Of a DNA stretch of 64,000 nt, positions 49,464-57,872 are shown piece after piece. The first letter of the stretch is position 1. Each line of letters begins with the position of its first letter. The DNA is from Cynocephalus volans (taxonomy: Eukaryota > Chordata > Mammalia > Dermoptera > Cynocephalidae). The stretch is taken from positions 28,681,577 to 28,745,576 of the forward strand of contig NC_084462.1 of assembly GCF_027409185.1 (NCBI RefSeq), given 5' to 3'. Both the position numbers and the translations under genes were made by a program. The notes below the pieces were generated by a model. The model did not search any database and had not been told where the DNA came from. It saw nothing but the letters and a program-made list of their open reading frames with translations.

Positions 49464-50055
49464 TGCGGGGAAAATAGGATAATTTATTATTATTATTATT
49501 ATTTTGTCTTTTTCGTGACCGGCACTCAGCCAGTGAGTGCACCAGCCATTCCTATATAGGATCCGAACCCGCGGCGGGAGCGTCTCCGTGCTCCCAGCGC
49601 CGCACTCTCCCGAGTGCGCCACGGGCTCGGCCCGAAAATAGGATAATTTAATCAGGCTCCCTAGACATTTCTTGTAAACAAGTTGTGTGTGGGTGGAGTT
49701 AGTGCACATGTGCACCCACGTATCTTTTTAGTTTTTTAGCTATTGTGTGTTATGCTGTTTGTGAAGCAGGCTGGCAGCAGAGAGCTCACGTCTAACAATA
49801 GAGCATGTTTACTCTGCTGGCAGCTGCTCAGTTTCAGTTTTTCTTTGAACCTTGCCGGTAGCAGTTGAGTTTCTGAGTTTCTCCTTTGTACTGGCTAGCT
49901 CATAGATGTGTGTGTGCTGAATAAAGACTATTCCTTCTTCAACCAAGGCTCCAAGGACCTTTTTGCTAGTTACCTAGCTCATAGACCTGTGTGTGAAGGG
50001 TTTGTGAATGGGCTTGAGAGGTCTGTGAGCTTCAGACCCTAGCCCTAGCTCTACA
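49464..50055 (+). repeat. 3' LTR of second ERV, with SINE insertion
   Basis: It begins TGCGGGGAAAATAGG and ends CTAGCTCTACA. It is about 430 bp without the SINE at 49487-49633. Confidence 0.92.
49487..49633 (-). repeat. GC-rich SINE subtype in LTR
   Basis: Minus-strand copy of the CGAGCCCGTGGCGCACTCGGG subtype, tail (TTA)n. The perfect 17-bp duplication GAAAATAGGATAATTTA lies at 49470-49486 and 49634-49650. Confidence 0.95.
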
Positions 50056-50460
50056 ATCTCCCTACTCTTTCACTCATTAGGGATCTTCTTTGGGAACAGG
50101 CCAACCTATTACCTTATCCTTTCCCCACCACCCTCTCAGACTTTAAACTGAGCCCGGGACAGCAAGTATATATTAAAACCCGAATCCCAAAGCCTCTCTC
50201 GCCATGCTGGGAAGAGCCTTATACTGTACTTCTCACCACCCGCATGGCAGTGAAAGTACTAGGAATGGCCCCATGGTATCACTTATCCTTAGTAAAACTA
50301 CCACCTGAAACTTTACCCAAAGAATCTGTTAACACCAAGCCAGAACGGTCCCTCTGCTCAACCCCCATCCCAACATCTCCTTACACTTCATCTATTTTAG
50401 GACCCACAAAACTGAAAATCTCCAGGACCGCCACTCTTCTCCCAATCCCAGAAGAAGAAT
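50056..50460 (+). pseudogene. ERV integrase C-terminal domain
   Basis: Continuation of the first provirus after the nested ERV. PGQQVYIKTR and WEEPYTVLLTT, followed by AVKVLGMAPWYH, match the C-terminal domain of gammaretroviral integrases (GDxVYIK...W.GPY.VLL...VKV.G...W.H). Confidence 0.85.
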
Positions 50461-51928
50461 GATCTTTCCCCCAGCGATTATCCTCTCACTTTTGCGGGCC
50501 CGCTTCATATCCTTCACACAAGAGCTGCTCCAAGACTGGTTCTGATGTGCTATTGTGGGTTTGCCACCATGGGACATGATAAGTATATGCCACCCCATGT
50601 CCCTAAACCTTTATTATACTACCTGTTCTAGTACTTGCTACAGGATTGGCCAGCGCAATTTCATTGTGGCAACGTACCCTTCAAATTCTTTTGGCTCCCT
50701 AATCCTTCGCATCCTTCCCGTGTTTTTCCTCCTATCTCAATGCTCCCCCTTACCTAGGACATGGAGGTTCCAGGTCCGCAGGGACAATGCAGTCCTCAGT
50801 GAATCAGACTGGTCGCTGAGCAACTCATCTGTCTCCCTCTTCACGAGAAACTTTTTGTGGTCACCCCCTCCCTGTTGATGCAGCCCACAATGTTCCCACA
50901 AACGTCTCTTCACTTTCCTCTAATCTCACTTCAATGGGGACTGTCAGCATTATGTGGGGCCTGCCCCACTCTGCCTTACTAAAACCACCAAATGCTACCA
51001 CTCACTTACCCCTCCTCATCCATGCCCTAAAACCAGACTATATTTCCTTTGAAAAACTACGCTATCCTGTTGCCAGCCCCCCATGCGATTTCTTGCATAT
51101 TTGTTTGGTTCATCCCTGACATCACCAACCAGACAGATACAGGGATGAAGACGGGACTGGGACTAACTTCAGTCTCCCCTTCAGGAAGTGCCCCTGCTCC
51201 CTTAGGGCACTAATTGTACCTTTTAATTGGGGCAGGGATCCTTCCTGCGACTGGAACTGACATAACGGGCCCTGCTACTGCCTCTCAATTCTATCAAAAA
51301 CTCTCGGAAGAACTAAGTATAGATAGCATCTCTTCCCTCCAGCAACAGGTCACCTCACTCGACAGTTGGACAGTTGCTTTACAGGACCCTCGGGCCCTTG
51401 ACTTCTTTACAGCTGAGAAGGGAGGCACCTGCCTCTTCTTGCCGGAGGAATGCTATTATTATGTAAATGAGTCTGGGGTGATCCAAAACAAACCATTTAA
51501 AGGCAAACATTGATCACTGATGCAAAGGGTTACAAAACACGAACACACCTTGAGGGTGGCCCCAGTCACTGAACCCTTGGATATCCTGGCTTATGCCCCT
51601 ACTAGGACCCCTATCTGTGCTGGGACTCATCCCACTTTTTGGTCCCTGTCTCTTTTGGAGTTTCTCTAATTTCTTGCAGTAACGAATGCAGGCTTTCACC
51701 AACCAAAAGGTCGCTGAATTGTTCCTGCGAGGAGGATATCAGCCCCTCAGGATCAGCAACTCTTCCCCAGAAGAATACAGCCTCCTCACATGAAACCAAT
51801 ACCCCGCCACCTAATTGTTTTACCCACCAACATAAATCATCTATTTTTTTCATATCTCCACCCATCTCCAGCAGGAAGTACCTTCAGAAGAATGAGACCT
51901 TTGCCCCCTTTCCCTTCTCCCTATACTT
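50461..51928 (+). pseudogene. ERV env, degraded
   Basis: The surface-subunit part (50461-51200) is broken and only weakly recognisable. The transmembrane subunit is clearer at 51214-51513. It has a fusion-peptide-like stretch rich in G, A, I and T, heptad-rich sequence, and a disulfide region where the C-x6-C-C motif has lost its last cysteine (EECYY). The membrane anchor and tail region (about 51590-51680) is in other frames. Premature stops make the protein impossible. Confidence 0.75.
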
Positions 51929-51940
51929 AAAAGGTGGGAA
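51929..51940 (+). other. Polypurine tract of the first ERV
   Basis: AAAAGGTGGGAA directly before the 3' LTR, the plus-strand primer site. Confidence 0.88.
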
Positions 51941-52302
51941 CGATAGGTTCTGAACATAACTGGTGCCATTTTAGGCAAGGCCAAGCACAAAATGGCCCCA
52001 ACCCCTCCCCCTGTCCCTTTACAAGAAACCTCATGATTTCTGAGCAACAGAAACCCTTTTGCTTCCACAAGGGTGCAATTCTCTACCCTGGTTGCATAGC
52101 TTCTGCATTAGCATAATGCCCCTCCTTGATTGTATCAGCCAGCCCTTGGTGCCCTATATAAGCTCTCCTACCCCCACACCTGGTGCTGTCCTCTATTTTG
52201 AGGGCAGCCCTGGGCTGCCCTCCACTTTGAGTGCAGCCTGGCAGATTCTTTTCTTTTAATAAAGCTTGATCAGTACCCAGCACCTTGGCTCACTTTCTTT
52301 CA
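51941..52302 (+). repeat. 3' LTR of the class I ERV
   Basis: It begins CGATAGGTTCTGAAC (TG changed to CG) and ends CACTTTCTTTCA. TATA box and AATAAA match the 5' LTR. Confidence 0.93.
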
Positions 52303-52720
52303 GGACAAAAGGTTTTCTCCTGCTATGTCTCTTCAGGAAAAATATTTAAGGGCCCATCTTAATGTTTGCAGGGCAGGCAATGAAGAGCAGATCTACAGCG
52401 GAGAGGCTATCAATTGATACTGGACACAACTGGCATTAGAGGATGTGAGAAATGGGCTTCATTTGGGAAGATACTGGGGGTTGAGATTAGGAAAGCAGAT
52501 TTTTTGAAAACTATTTCCTCTCTTGCACGAACAGGATACGAGAATCCACTAAAGCCTTTACTCTTAGAGCTGGCACATGAGGTTTGATCCCTAAACACTT
52601 CTGTCATGCCAAATGCCAACTGCTGTTAAAAAGAAAACAAAAATCCTGCTTCTGGAATGTTCTATCTGCCTTCAGAAAATCTTTTGTGCTGGTAGGTGTG
52701 TTTAAAAAGACATAGGGAGA
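52303..52720. other. Unassigned intergenic DNA
   Basis: No gene or named repeat recognised. Confidence 0.4.
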
Positions 52721-52722
52721 GA

Positions 52723-52797
52723 GGGCTGGCTGGTGGCTCACTAGGGAGAGTGTGGTGCTGATAAGACCAAGGTCAAGGGTTTGGATCCCTGTACTGA
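52723..52797 (+). repeat. tRNA-Ile-like SINE, monomer, 3' truncated
   Basis: GGGCTGGCTGGTGGCTCAC to GGATCCCTGTACTGAC, without A tail. Confidence 0.78.
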
Positions 52798-53570
52798 CTT
52801 TACTGGGCTTACAGAATAGGTTTGATGAATTGTTTTATCCCTGCTTCCTAATGTATATTATATCCATGCTTTTTAACCATTAGCAAAGCAAAGTTTTTTG
52901 TGGCTATCACCATCTACCAAACACAACCTAAGAGTTGTGGGGACTAATGGGTTAGCTTAAGTTGCTTGGGTCAGTTTGCAGCACACACATCCATGCAGTC
53001 TCTCACTTCTGGGAATTTGTACTTGCTGTATCTCCTTTCTAGACAATTCCAAGATGGATTTAATGGGCAAGAATTTTATTAGGGGAACTGTTTCTGTAAG
53101 AGAAAATGGGAATGGAACCTGAGAAAGCAGGAGGTCCATTAGGCCACAATGCAAGTCTGACCCTAAGTAAGGAAGAAAAGGAGAGAAGTTTGGGTAAAAG
53201 TGTCCTAGACTGCAGCGTAGTCTAAGGAAGGCTTGGCTAGCCCCTGGGGAGTCCTCCAGCTAAGGGTGACCATCAGAGGAACCATGTCTCCCAGGAACAG
53301 GTTTGCCTTAGTGTCCATCCCTGCCTGGCTCAGTCACTGGGAGCAGCCCAAGGGAAGCACGACCTCAGTGCAGAGAATAGATTTCACAGCCCAGCAGACT
53401 ACGAAATCTATGAATTTCAGAGCCACGGTGAATTATGCTCCCCGAGGTTAGAGGTCTTCAAGGAGCAGTCTCGTGGCTACCACATCTTATCAGTTGGTTT
53501 TCTCTGTTCACCCTCTGTAAAACAGTCCCACAGAACTGTAAAACATTAACATTTTACCACAGACTGGTTA
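52798..53570. other. Unassigned intergenic DNA
   Basis: Frames here have no recognised homologue. Confidence 0.4.
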
Positions 53571-53584
53571 CAAGGTACGTTCTA

Positions 53585-53869
53585 TTTTTTTTTTTTTTTT
53601 TTGGTGGCTGGTTGGGTATCTGAAACTTGGTGTTCTTTTTTAACTTTTTTAATTTTTAATTTTTTAAGATGACTGGTAAGGGGATCTTAACCCTTGACTT
53701 GGTGTTGTCAGCACCATGCTCACCCAGTGAGCTAACCAGCCATCCCCATATGGGATCCAAACCCATGGCCTTGGTGTTATCAGCACCACACTCTCCTGAG
53801 TGAGCCATGGGCCTGAACCTTGGTGTTATATCACTGTGCTCTAACCAATTAAACTAACTGGCCAGCCTT
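53585..53869 (-). repeat. tRNA-Ile-like SINE monomer, split by a dimer
   Basis: Outer copy in two parts (53585-53634 and 53828-53869) flanked by CAAGGTACGTTCTA/CAAGGTACATTCTA. The inner SINE lies between its two halves. Confidence 0.9.
53635..53813 (-). repeat. tRNA-Ile-like SINE dimer nested in a SINE
   Basis: Full minus-strand dimer. Its flanks TGAAACTTGGTGTT and TGAACCTTGGTGTT (53621-53634 and 53814-53827) are a duplication of the outer SINE's own sequence. Confidence 0.92.
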
Positions 53870-54143
53870 CAAGGTACATTCTAAGAAAACAAAATAATTT
53901 GAATGGTCTTGAGAGTAGATTAAAACTGGATTAGTTCCAGGTATCAAGCAATATAAAGACAGCAAGAGAAAAGGAAGCAAGGGAGGAAAGAGTTTGCCCT
54001 CAGCATTTGGGACTAGTATTTAGGAACCCCTGTCATGGATCATAAGGGGCTCCACGAGATTCTACAGGCCATAATATCCAAACCCCTCATTTTATTTAAA
54101 AAATTTATTTCATGTATTGATTTTTCTTCACCCCCTCATTTTA

Positions 54144-54313
54144 CTTATTTACTTAAAAGATGACTGGTAAGGGGATCTTAACCCTTGTCTTGGTGTTGTC
54201 AGCACCACACTCTCCCAAGTGAGCTAACCGGCCATCCCTATATAGGGATCCGAACCCATGGCCTTGGTGTTATCAGCACCACACTCTCCCAAGTGAGCCA
54301 CTGGCCGACCCTA
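54144..54313 (-). repeat. tRNA-Ile-like SINE, dimer
   Basis: Full dimer with perfect 15-bp flanks CACCCCCTCATTTTA (54129-54143 and 54314-54328). Confidence 0.94.
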
Positions 54314-54324
54314 CACCCCCTCAT

Positions 54325-54425
54325 TTTAGAGGTGAGATCCAAAAAAGGGAGACAACTTCCCAATGCGGCATAGCAAGCTAGTCGCAGAGCCAGGCTAGAA
54401 CCAGGTCGCCAGACTCCCGGGTCAT
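54325..54425 (+). repeat. MIR fragment
   Basis: ATTTTAGAGGTGAGATCC, AACTTCCCAATGCGGCATAGCAAGC and CCAGACTCCCGGGTCA follow the MIR order. Confidence 0.55.
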
Positions 54426-55061
54426 TTATTCATGAAGGCCTCCTTGTTCCGGCTGCATGCTATACTCTAGGAGTACAGAACTAGTGACGACTCTCTGAAC
54501 TGAAGCTCCTGCCTCCAAGGATCCTCAGAGGAGGTGCTGGGGCTAGATTTTAGAAGGTGGGTAGGAGTTTGCGGACATCTGGAGCTAGAGAGGACAGTGC
54601 GGAGGGCATTCGAGGTCCTGTGCGCAGAAGGGAGGCCGGAAACGGCGCTGGGTCGGAAATTACCAGTAGAGCCGTCTGTCTCGAGTGGAGTGGTGGGCTG
54701 AGGGGCACTGGCGAAGGCCGCAGGGAATCGCTGGGGGTGTTTCGTGCCAATACAATAGTAAGAGCTCCAATCTAGCTCCCTGGTTGGAGGGCGGGATGGA
54801 GTAGTCTGGGAGCGGTGGCCGCGAGGAGGGCTGCACAGGCCAGGTGAGGAGTGGCATGGAGCAGAACAGGATGCGGGAGCACTACAGATGAGCTTGCGGC
54901 GGGCAATCTGAGTCTTACTCCTGCTGCAGGGGAAGCACCTGGGCTGCCCGGCCCCGCCCCACCTCACCTCCCGGAACCGCCGGCTGCCCCTGCCTTCAGC
55001 CAATAGCAAACGTGGCCGCGACCGCGGGCTCTTCCGCCGGGGCGTGAGGTTAAGGGTCACA

Positions 55062-55074
55062 CAAGATGGCGGCG
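55062..55074 (+). promoter_or_regulatory. YY1-type element at the likely RCC1L start
   Basis: CAAGATGGCGGC matches the YY1 core found just downstream of many TATA-less start sites. It lies about 40 bp before the RCC1L ATG and about 60 bp after a CCAAT box. Confidence 0.55.
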
Positions 55075-55089
55075 CCCAAGAGCCGCTGA
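55066..55089 (+). other. Possible seven-codon upstream ORF in RCC1L leader
   Basis: The ATG inside the YY1-type motif opens a short frame (MAAPKSR, then TGA) ending 15 bp before the RCC1L ATG. It matters only if transcription starts upstream of 55066. The context (AAGATGG) is favourable at +4 and has a purine at -3. Confidence 0.35.
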
Positions 55090-55104
55090 GGCGTGAAGCG
55101 GGGG

Positions 55105-55428
55105 ATGGCGTTGACGACGCTGGCGTCCGGGGCTCGTCTGGCACGGCGGCTGAGCGGGCCCGGGCTGGTGCGAGGGCACTGGACGGCGGCCAGGCGCTCG
55201 CGGAGCAGGCGTGAGGCGGCAGAGGCCGAGGCGGACGCGCCCGTGTTCCAGTACGTGGGTGAGCGCGCGGCCCGGGTCGACCGCATCTTCGTGTGGGGAT
55301 TCAGCTTCTCGGGGGCTCTGGGCGTGCCCACCTTTGTGCTGCCCGGCTCTGGGCCGCAGCCCCGCGCCGGCTCGCGGTCACGCCGCAGGATCCAGCCCGT
55401 GCCCTACCGCCTGGAGCTGGATCAAAAG
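55105..55428 (+). CDS. RCC1L: RCC1L coding exon 1
   Basis: This encodes the N terminus of RCC1L (WBSCR16), a mitochondrial RCC1-type beta-propeller protein known for roles in mitochondrial ribosome assembly and mitochondrial fusion. The 108 codons begin MALTTLASGARLARRLSG, an arginine-rich, acid-free leader of mitochondrial targeting type. They continue through QYVGERAARVDRIFVWGFSF, the start of the first propeller blade, to PVPYRLELDQK. I chose the ATG at 55105 because it matches the remembered human start (MAL..AGARL.RRLSGPGL). The donor is CAAAAG before GTACGG, phase 0. The reading frame continues past the donor by chance. The exon is intact, with no frameshift, and the next exon is 8.1 kb downstream. 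Confidence 0.95.
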
Positions 55429-55639
55429 GTACGGGTCGCGGCTTCCTGCCTCCTTCCCTTTAGCACTCCCAAACTCCGCCGCTCCCCGTTCTCCATGCCC
55501 GACGCCTTCGGTCCTCTTCGAGAAGTTGGCTACGCTGGGTGGCCGACTTCTGGGAGGACAAGTCTCGAACTGGCTGCAAGCCCCAGATGGGAAGGTTAAG
55601 GGTGGCTGCCAACATATATGGGGTGACTGAAACGTGCGA

Positions 55640-55815
55640 GGTGTTGTGCCCGCCTTGTGTCATTTGCTCAGCACCCAGTGAGTCAGGAGTCGTCGTCCTC
55701 AGTTACAGGGAAGGAAAGTGAGGCTGAGAGAGGTTAAAGCCCGAGGTCCCACCGCAGGTAGGTACATGGGATTCGCACTCGGGCCCGTCTACTCCAGTTC
55801 TCATGTTAGGAAAGC
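55640..55815 (+). repeat. MIR fragment in RCC1L intron 1
   Basis: CCTCAGTTACAGGGAAGGAAAG, GAGGCTGAGAGAGGTTAAAG and GGATTCGCACTCGGGCCCGTC follow the MIR core. Confidence 0.65.
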
Positions 55816-55836
55816 AAAATTCAAGAGCTCAGAGAA

Positions 55837-55925
55837 GGCTGTCCGGTTAGCTCAGTTGGTAAGAACACACGCAGCCTTGTAATACCAAGGTCACTGGTTC
55901 AGATTCCCGTACCGCCCCCCCAAAC
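55837..55925 (+). repeat. tRNA-Ile-like SINE, monomer
   Basis: GGCTGTCCGGTTAGCTCAG to CAGATTCCCGTACCG. It resembles a tRNA but lacks proper stem pairing and continues as a SINE. Confidence 0.82.
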
Positions 55926-56445
55926 GTTAGAGAAAACGTGGACCGGCTGCCGTGGATAAACAACTCCGAAGGAAAATGTTAACTCGAGCAGTCACAGGAA
56001 TAAGCGAGAAAGGAGGAGAGATCTAAATACCTAGGTGCACAGGATTCCTGTGGATAAGCTCGGACTTAAAAAGGTCACAGCAAAGGACAGCTGCCTGAGG
56101 GCATTTTGTCTCAGGAGCCAACACTTAGAAGAGCAAAAATGGATACTTAGCCAAATGGATACTTAGGATCGGTTCTTGCTTGGAAATGGTTGTGGAAATC
56201 TTGGTGGGTCAATGAAAAAGAAGCATACTTGTCCAGTTTGGCTTCTGACTTGTCTGCCTAGAACAGCAAATGATCTTTTAACTAGAAATGGAGATCAAGA
56301 GAAACGGAATTTAAGCTCCAGATCAATGAAAAGTTGGGTACTTGGACTTTTTAATATTGAGTTGTAAGAATTCTTTGTGTATTCCGTATGTATGCCTTTC
56401 ATCACATGGTATGTACAAATCCTTTCTCCCCATTGTGGTTTTTCT

Positions 56446-56574
56446 TTTCATTTATTTATTTATTTATTATTCATTCATTCATTCATTCAGTGGCTAGCTG
56501 GTAGGGGGATCCAAACCTATGACCTTGGTGTTATAAGGCTGTGCTCTAACCAACTGAGGTAACCGGCCAGCCCC
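56446..56574 (-). repeat. tRNA-Ile-like SINE, monomer with (TTTA/TTCA)n tail
   Basis: Minus-strand monomer. The tail has become a TTTA/TTCA microsatellite. Confidence 0.87.
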
Positions 56575-56995
56575 TTTATTTTCTTAATAGTGTTTTGAAG
56601 AGCAAAAGTTTTAAATTTTGATGAAACTGTAGGGTTGATAGCGATGTCTCCTTTCATGTCCTGATTTTGGTAATTTGTAACTTCACTTTTTTTTTCTCTT
56701 GGTCATTCTAACTTAAAAACTTGTCAGTTTTATCAGTCTTTTGAAAGAACCAACATTTTATCTATTTTTCTGTTTCATTGATTTCTGTTTTAATTTTTAT
56801 TGTTTCCTGTTTTCTTGCTTTGAGTTTAGTTTGCTCTTCTAGTTTCTTAAGATCGAAGGTTAGGCTTTTGAATTGAGATCCTTCTTTTTTAATGTAGGCA
56901 TTTATAGCTGTAGTTTTCCCTCAGAGTAGCTGCTCATAAATTCTGATATTTTTGTTGTATTTTTGTCTTCATTTACTTTATTATTTATTTATTTA

Positions 56996-57087
56996 TATAT
57001 TTTTGCAGCTGGCCAGTGTGAGGATCTGAACCCATGACCTTGGGGTTGTAGGCTGCACTCTAACCAGCTGACCTAACTGGCCAGCCC
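56996..57087 (-). repeat. tRNA-Ile-like SINE, monomer
   Basis: GCAGCTGGCCAGTGTGAGG to CCTAACTGGCCAGCCC. Confidence 0.87.
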
Positions 57088-57389
57088 AAATAACCAGTGA
57101 ACATTTTATTTTTCAGTTTCCCTTGTGATGACTTCTTTGGCCCATGAAGTTTTTAGAAGCGTTTGATTTCCAAATATTTATGAATTTCCGTAATTCTTTT
57201 GTTGACTTCTAATGTAATTCTGTTGCGACTGGAAAAAATACTTTAATTTCAGTCTTTTAAATTTACTGAGACTTTGTTTTATGGTCTAGAGTATGGTCTG
57301 TTCTGGGGAATGTTCCAGGTGTGCTTGAAAAGTATGTGTATTCTGCTGTGGTTTAGTGGACATAATTGAGGATCTGTTTATTTCTTTTC

Positions 57390-57476
57390 CCCAAGGCTGA
57401 CTGGTATGAGGATCTGAACCCTTGACCTTGGTGTTACAAGGCTGCATTTTAATCAACTGAGCTAACAGGCCAACTC
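57390..57476 (-). repeat. tRNA-Ile-like SINE, monomer
   Basis: GGCTGACTGGTATGAGGATC to GAGCTAACAGGCCAAC. Confidence 0.84.
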
Positions 57477-57586
57477 TCTTCATCCTTTTTCTTTCTGTTT
57501 CTTAGACTGGATAGTCTTAGTTGACTTATTTTCAAGTTCACTCATCTTTTGCCTGCTTAAATCTACTGTTGAGCTTGTTTAGTGAT

Positions 57587-57762
57587 TTTTTTTTTTTTTT
57601 TTTTTAAAGATGACCAGTAAGGGGATCTTAGCTCTTGACTTGGTGTTGTTAGCACCATGCTTTCCCAAGTGAGCTAACCGGCCATCCCTGTATAGGGATC
57701 CGAACCCATGGCCTTGGTGTTATCAGCATTACACTCTCACAAGTGAGCCATAGGCTGGCCCT
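57587..57762 (-). repeat. tRNA-Ile-like SINE, dimer
   Basis: Poly-T, then full dimer. TTTAGTGATTTTT and CTAGTGAATTTTT flank it. Confidence 0.9.
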
Positions 57763-57780
57763 AGTGAATTTTTAATTTTA

Positions 57781-57872
57781 GGGCTGGCTGGTTAGCTCAC
57801 TTGGTTAGAGCTGATAACACCAAGGTCAAGGATTTGGATCCCCCTACTGGCCAGCTGCCAAAAAAAAAAAAG
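57781..57872 (+). repeat. tRNA-Ile-like SINE, monomer
   Basis: GGGCTGGCTGGTTAGCTCAC to ACTGGCCAGCTGCC plus A tail, 18 bp from an opposite-strand dimer. Confidence 0.88.

Larger units (their letters stand above)
46706..50055 (+). mobile_element. Second ERV (class III/ERV-L-like), internally deleted
   Basis: A 3.35-kb provirus nested in the integrase gene of the first. Two matching LTRs enclose about 2.3 kb with a gag-like and a shortened pol-like part. The 5-bp flanks ATCAC and ATCTC match at four positions. The 5-bp duplication size and an integrase motif WQVDLVGPLSKS suggest class III. The LTRs differ at roughly 20 of about 430 positions by eye, less than those of the host provirus, as nesting requires. 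The 3' LTR holds a SINE. Confidence 0.85.
38229..52302 (+). mobile_element. Class I (gammaretrovirus-like) endogenous provirus, tRNA-Phe-type primer site
   Basis: A provirus with both LTRs, primer site, gag, pro, pol, env and polypurine tract in normal order. The gene style (two CCHC fingers, gammaretroviral TM) and the tRNA-Phe-like primer site recall the HERV-H/HERV-F group. Removing three later insertions (YWHAB retrocopy, solo LTR, second ERV) leaves about 7.4 kb, normal for a provirus. All genes carry stops, shifts or deletions, so it is defective. By eye the two LTRs differ at roughly 30 of about 360 positions, an old insertion. No convincing target duplication was found beyond GGAT/GGAC at the edges. 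Confidence 0.9.
54480..55540. promoter_or_regulatory. RCC1L: CpG island, RCC1L promoter and exon 1
   Basis: GC-rich, CpG-rich block surrounding RCC1L exon 1. Upstream of the ATG are a GC box (CCCCGCCCC, about 54952-54960), a CCAAT box (54999-55004) and a YY1-type AAGATGGCGGC at 55064-55074. There is no TATA box. This is a typical promoter for a broadly expressed nuclear gene with a mitochondrial product. Confidence 0.85.

Noticed and set aside
51214-51513. Preserved env transmembrane frame as a domesticated env gene
   Set aside because: Only about 100 codons are open, the surface subunit is broken, the disulfide motif is damaged, and the membrane anchor is out of frame.
54467-55144. 225-codon minus-strand open frame upstream of RCC1L
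   Set aside because: It lies in the CpG island, is proline/serine/arginine-rich, and matches no family I know. Long stop-free frames are expected in such GC-rich DNA.
55837-55925. tRNA-like sequence with A and B boxes
   Set aside because: Same as the dispersed SINE copies; the stems do not pair as in a working tRNA.
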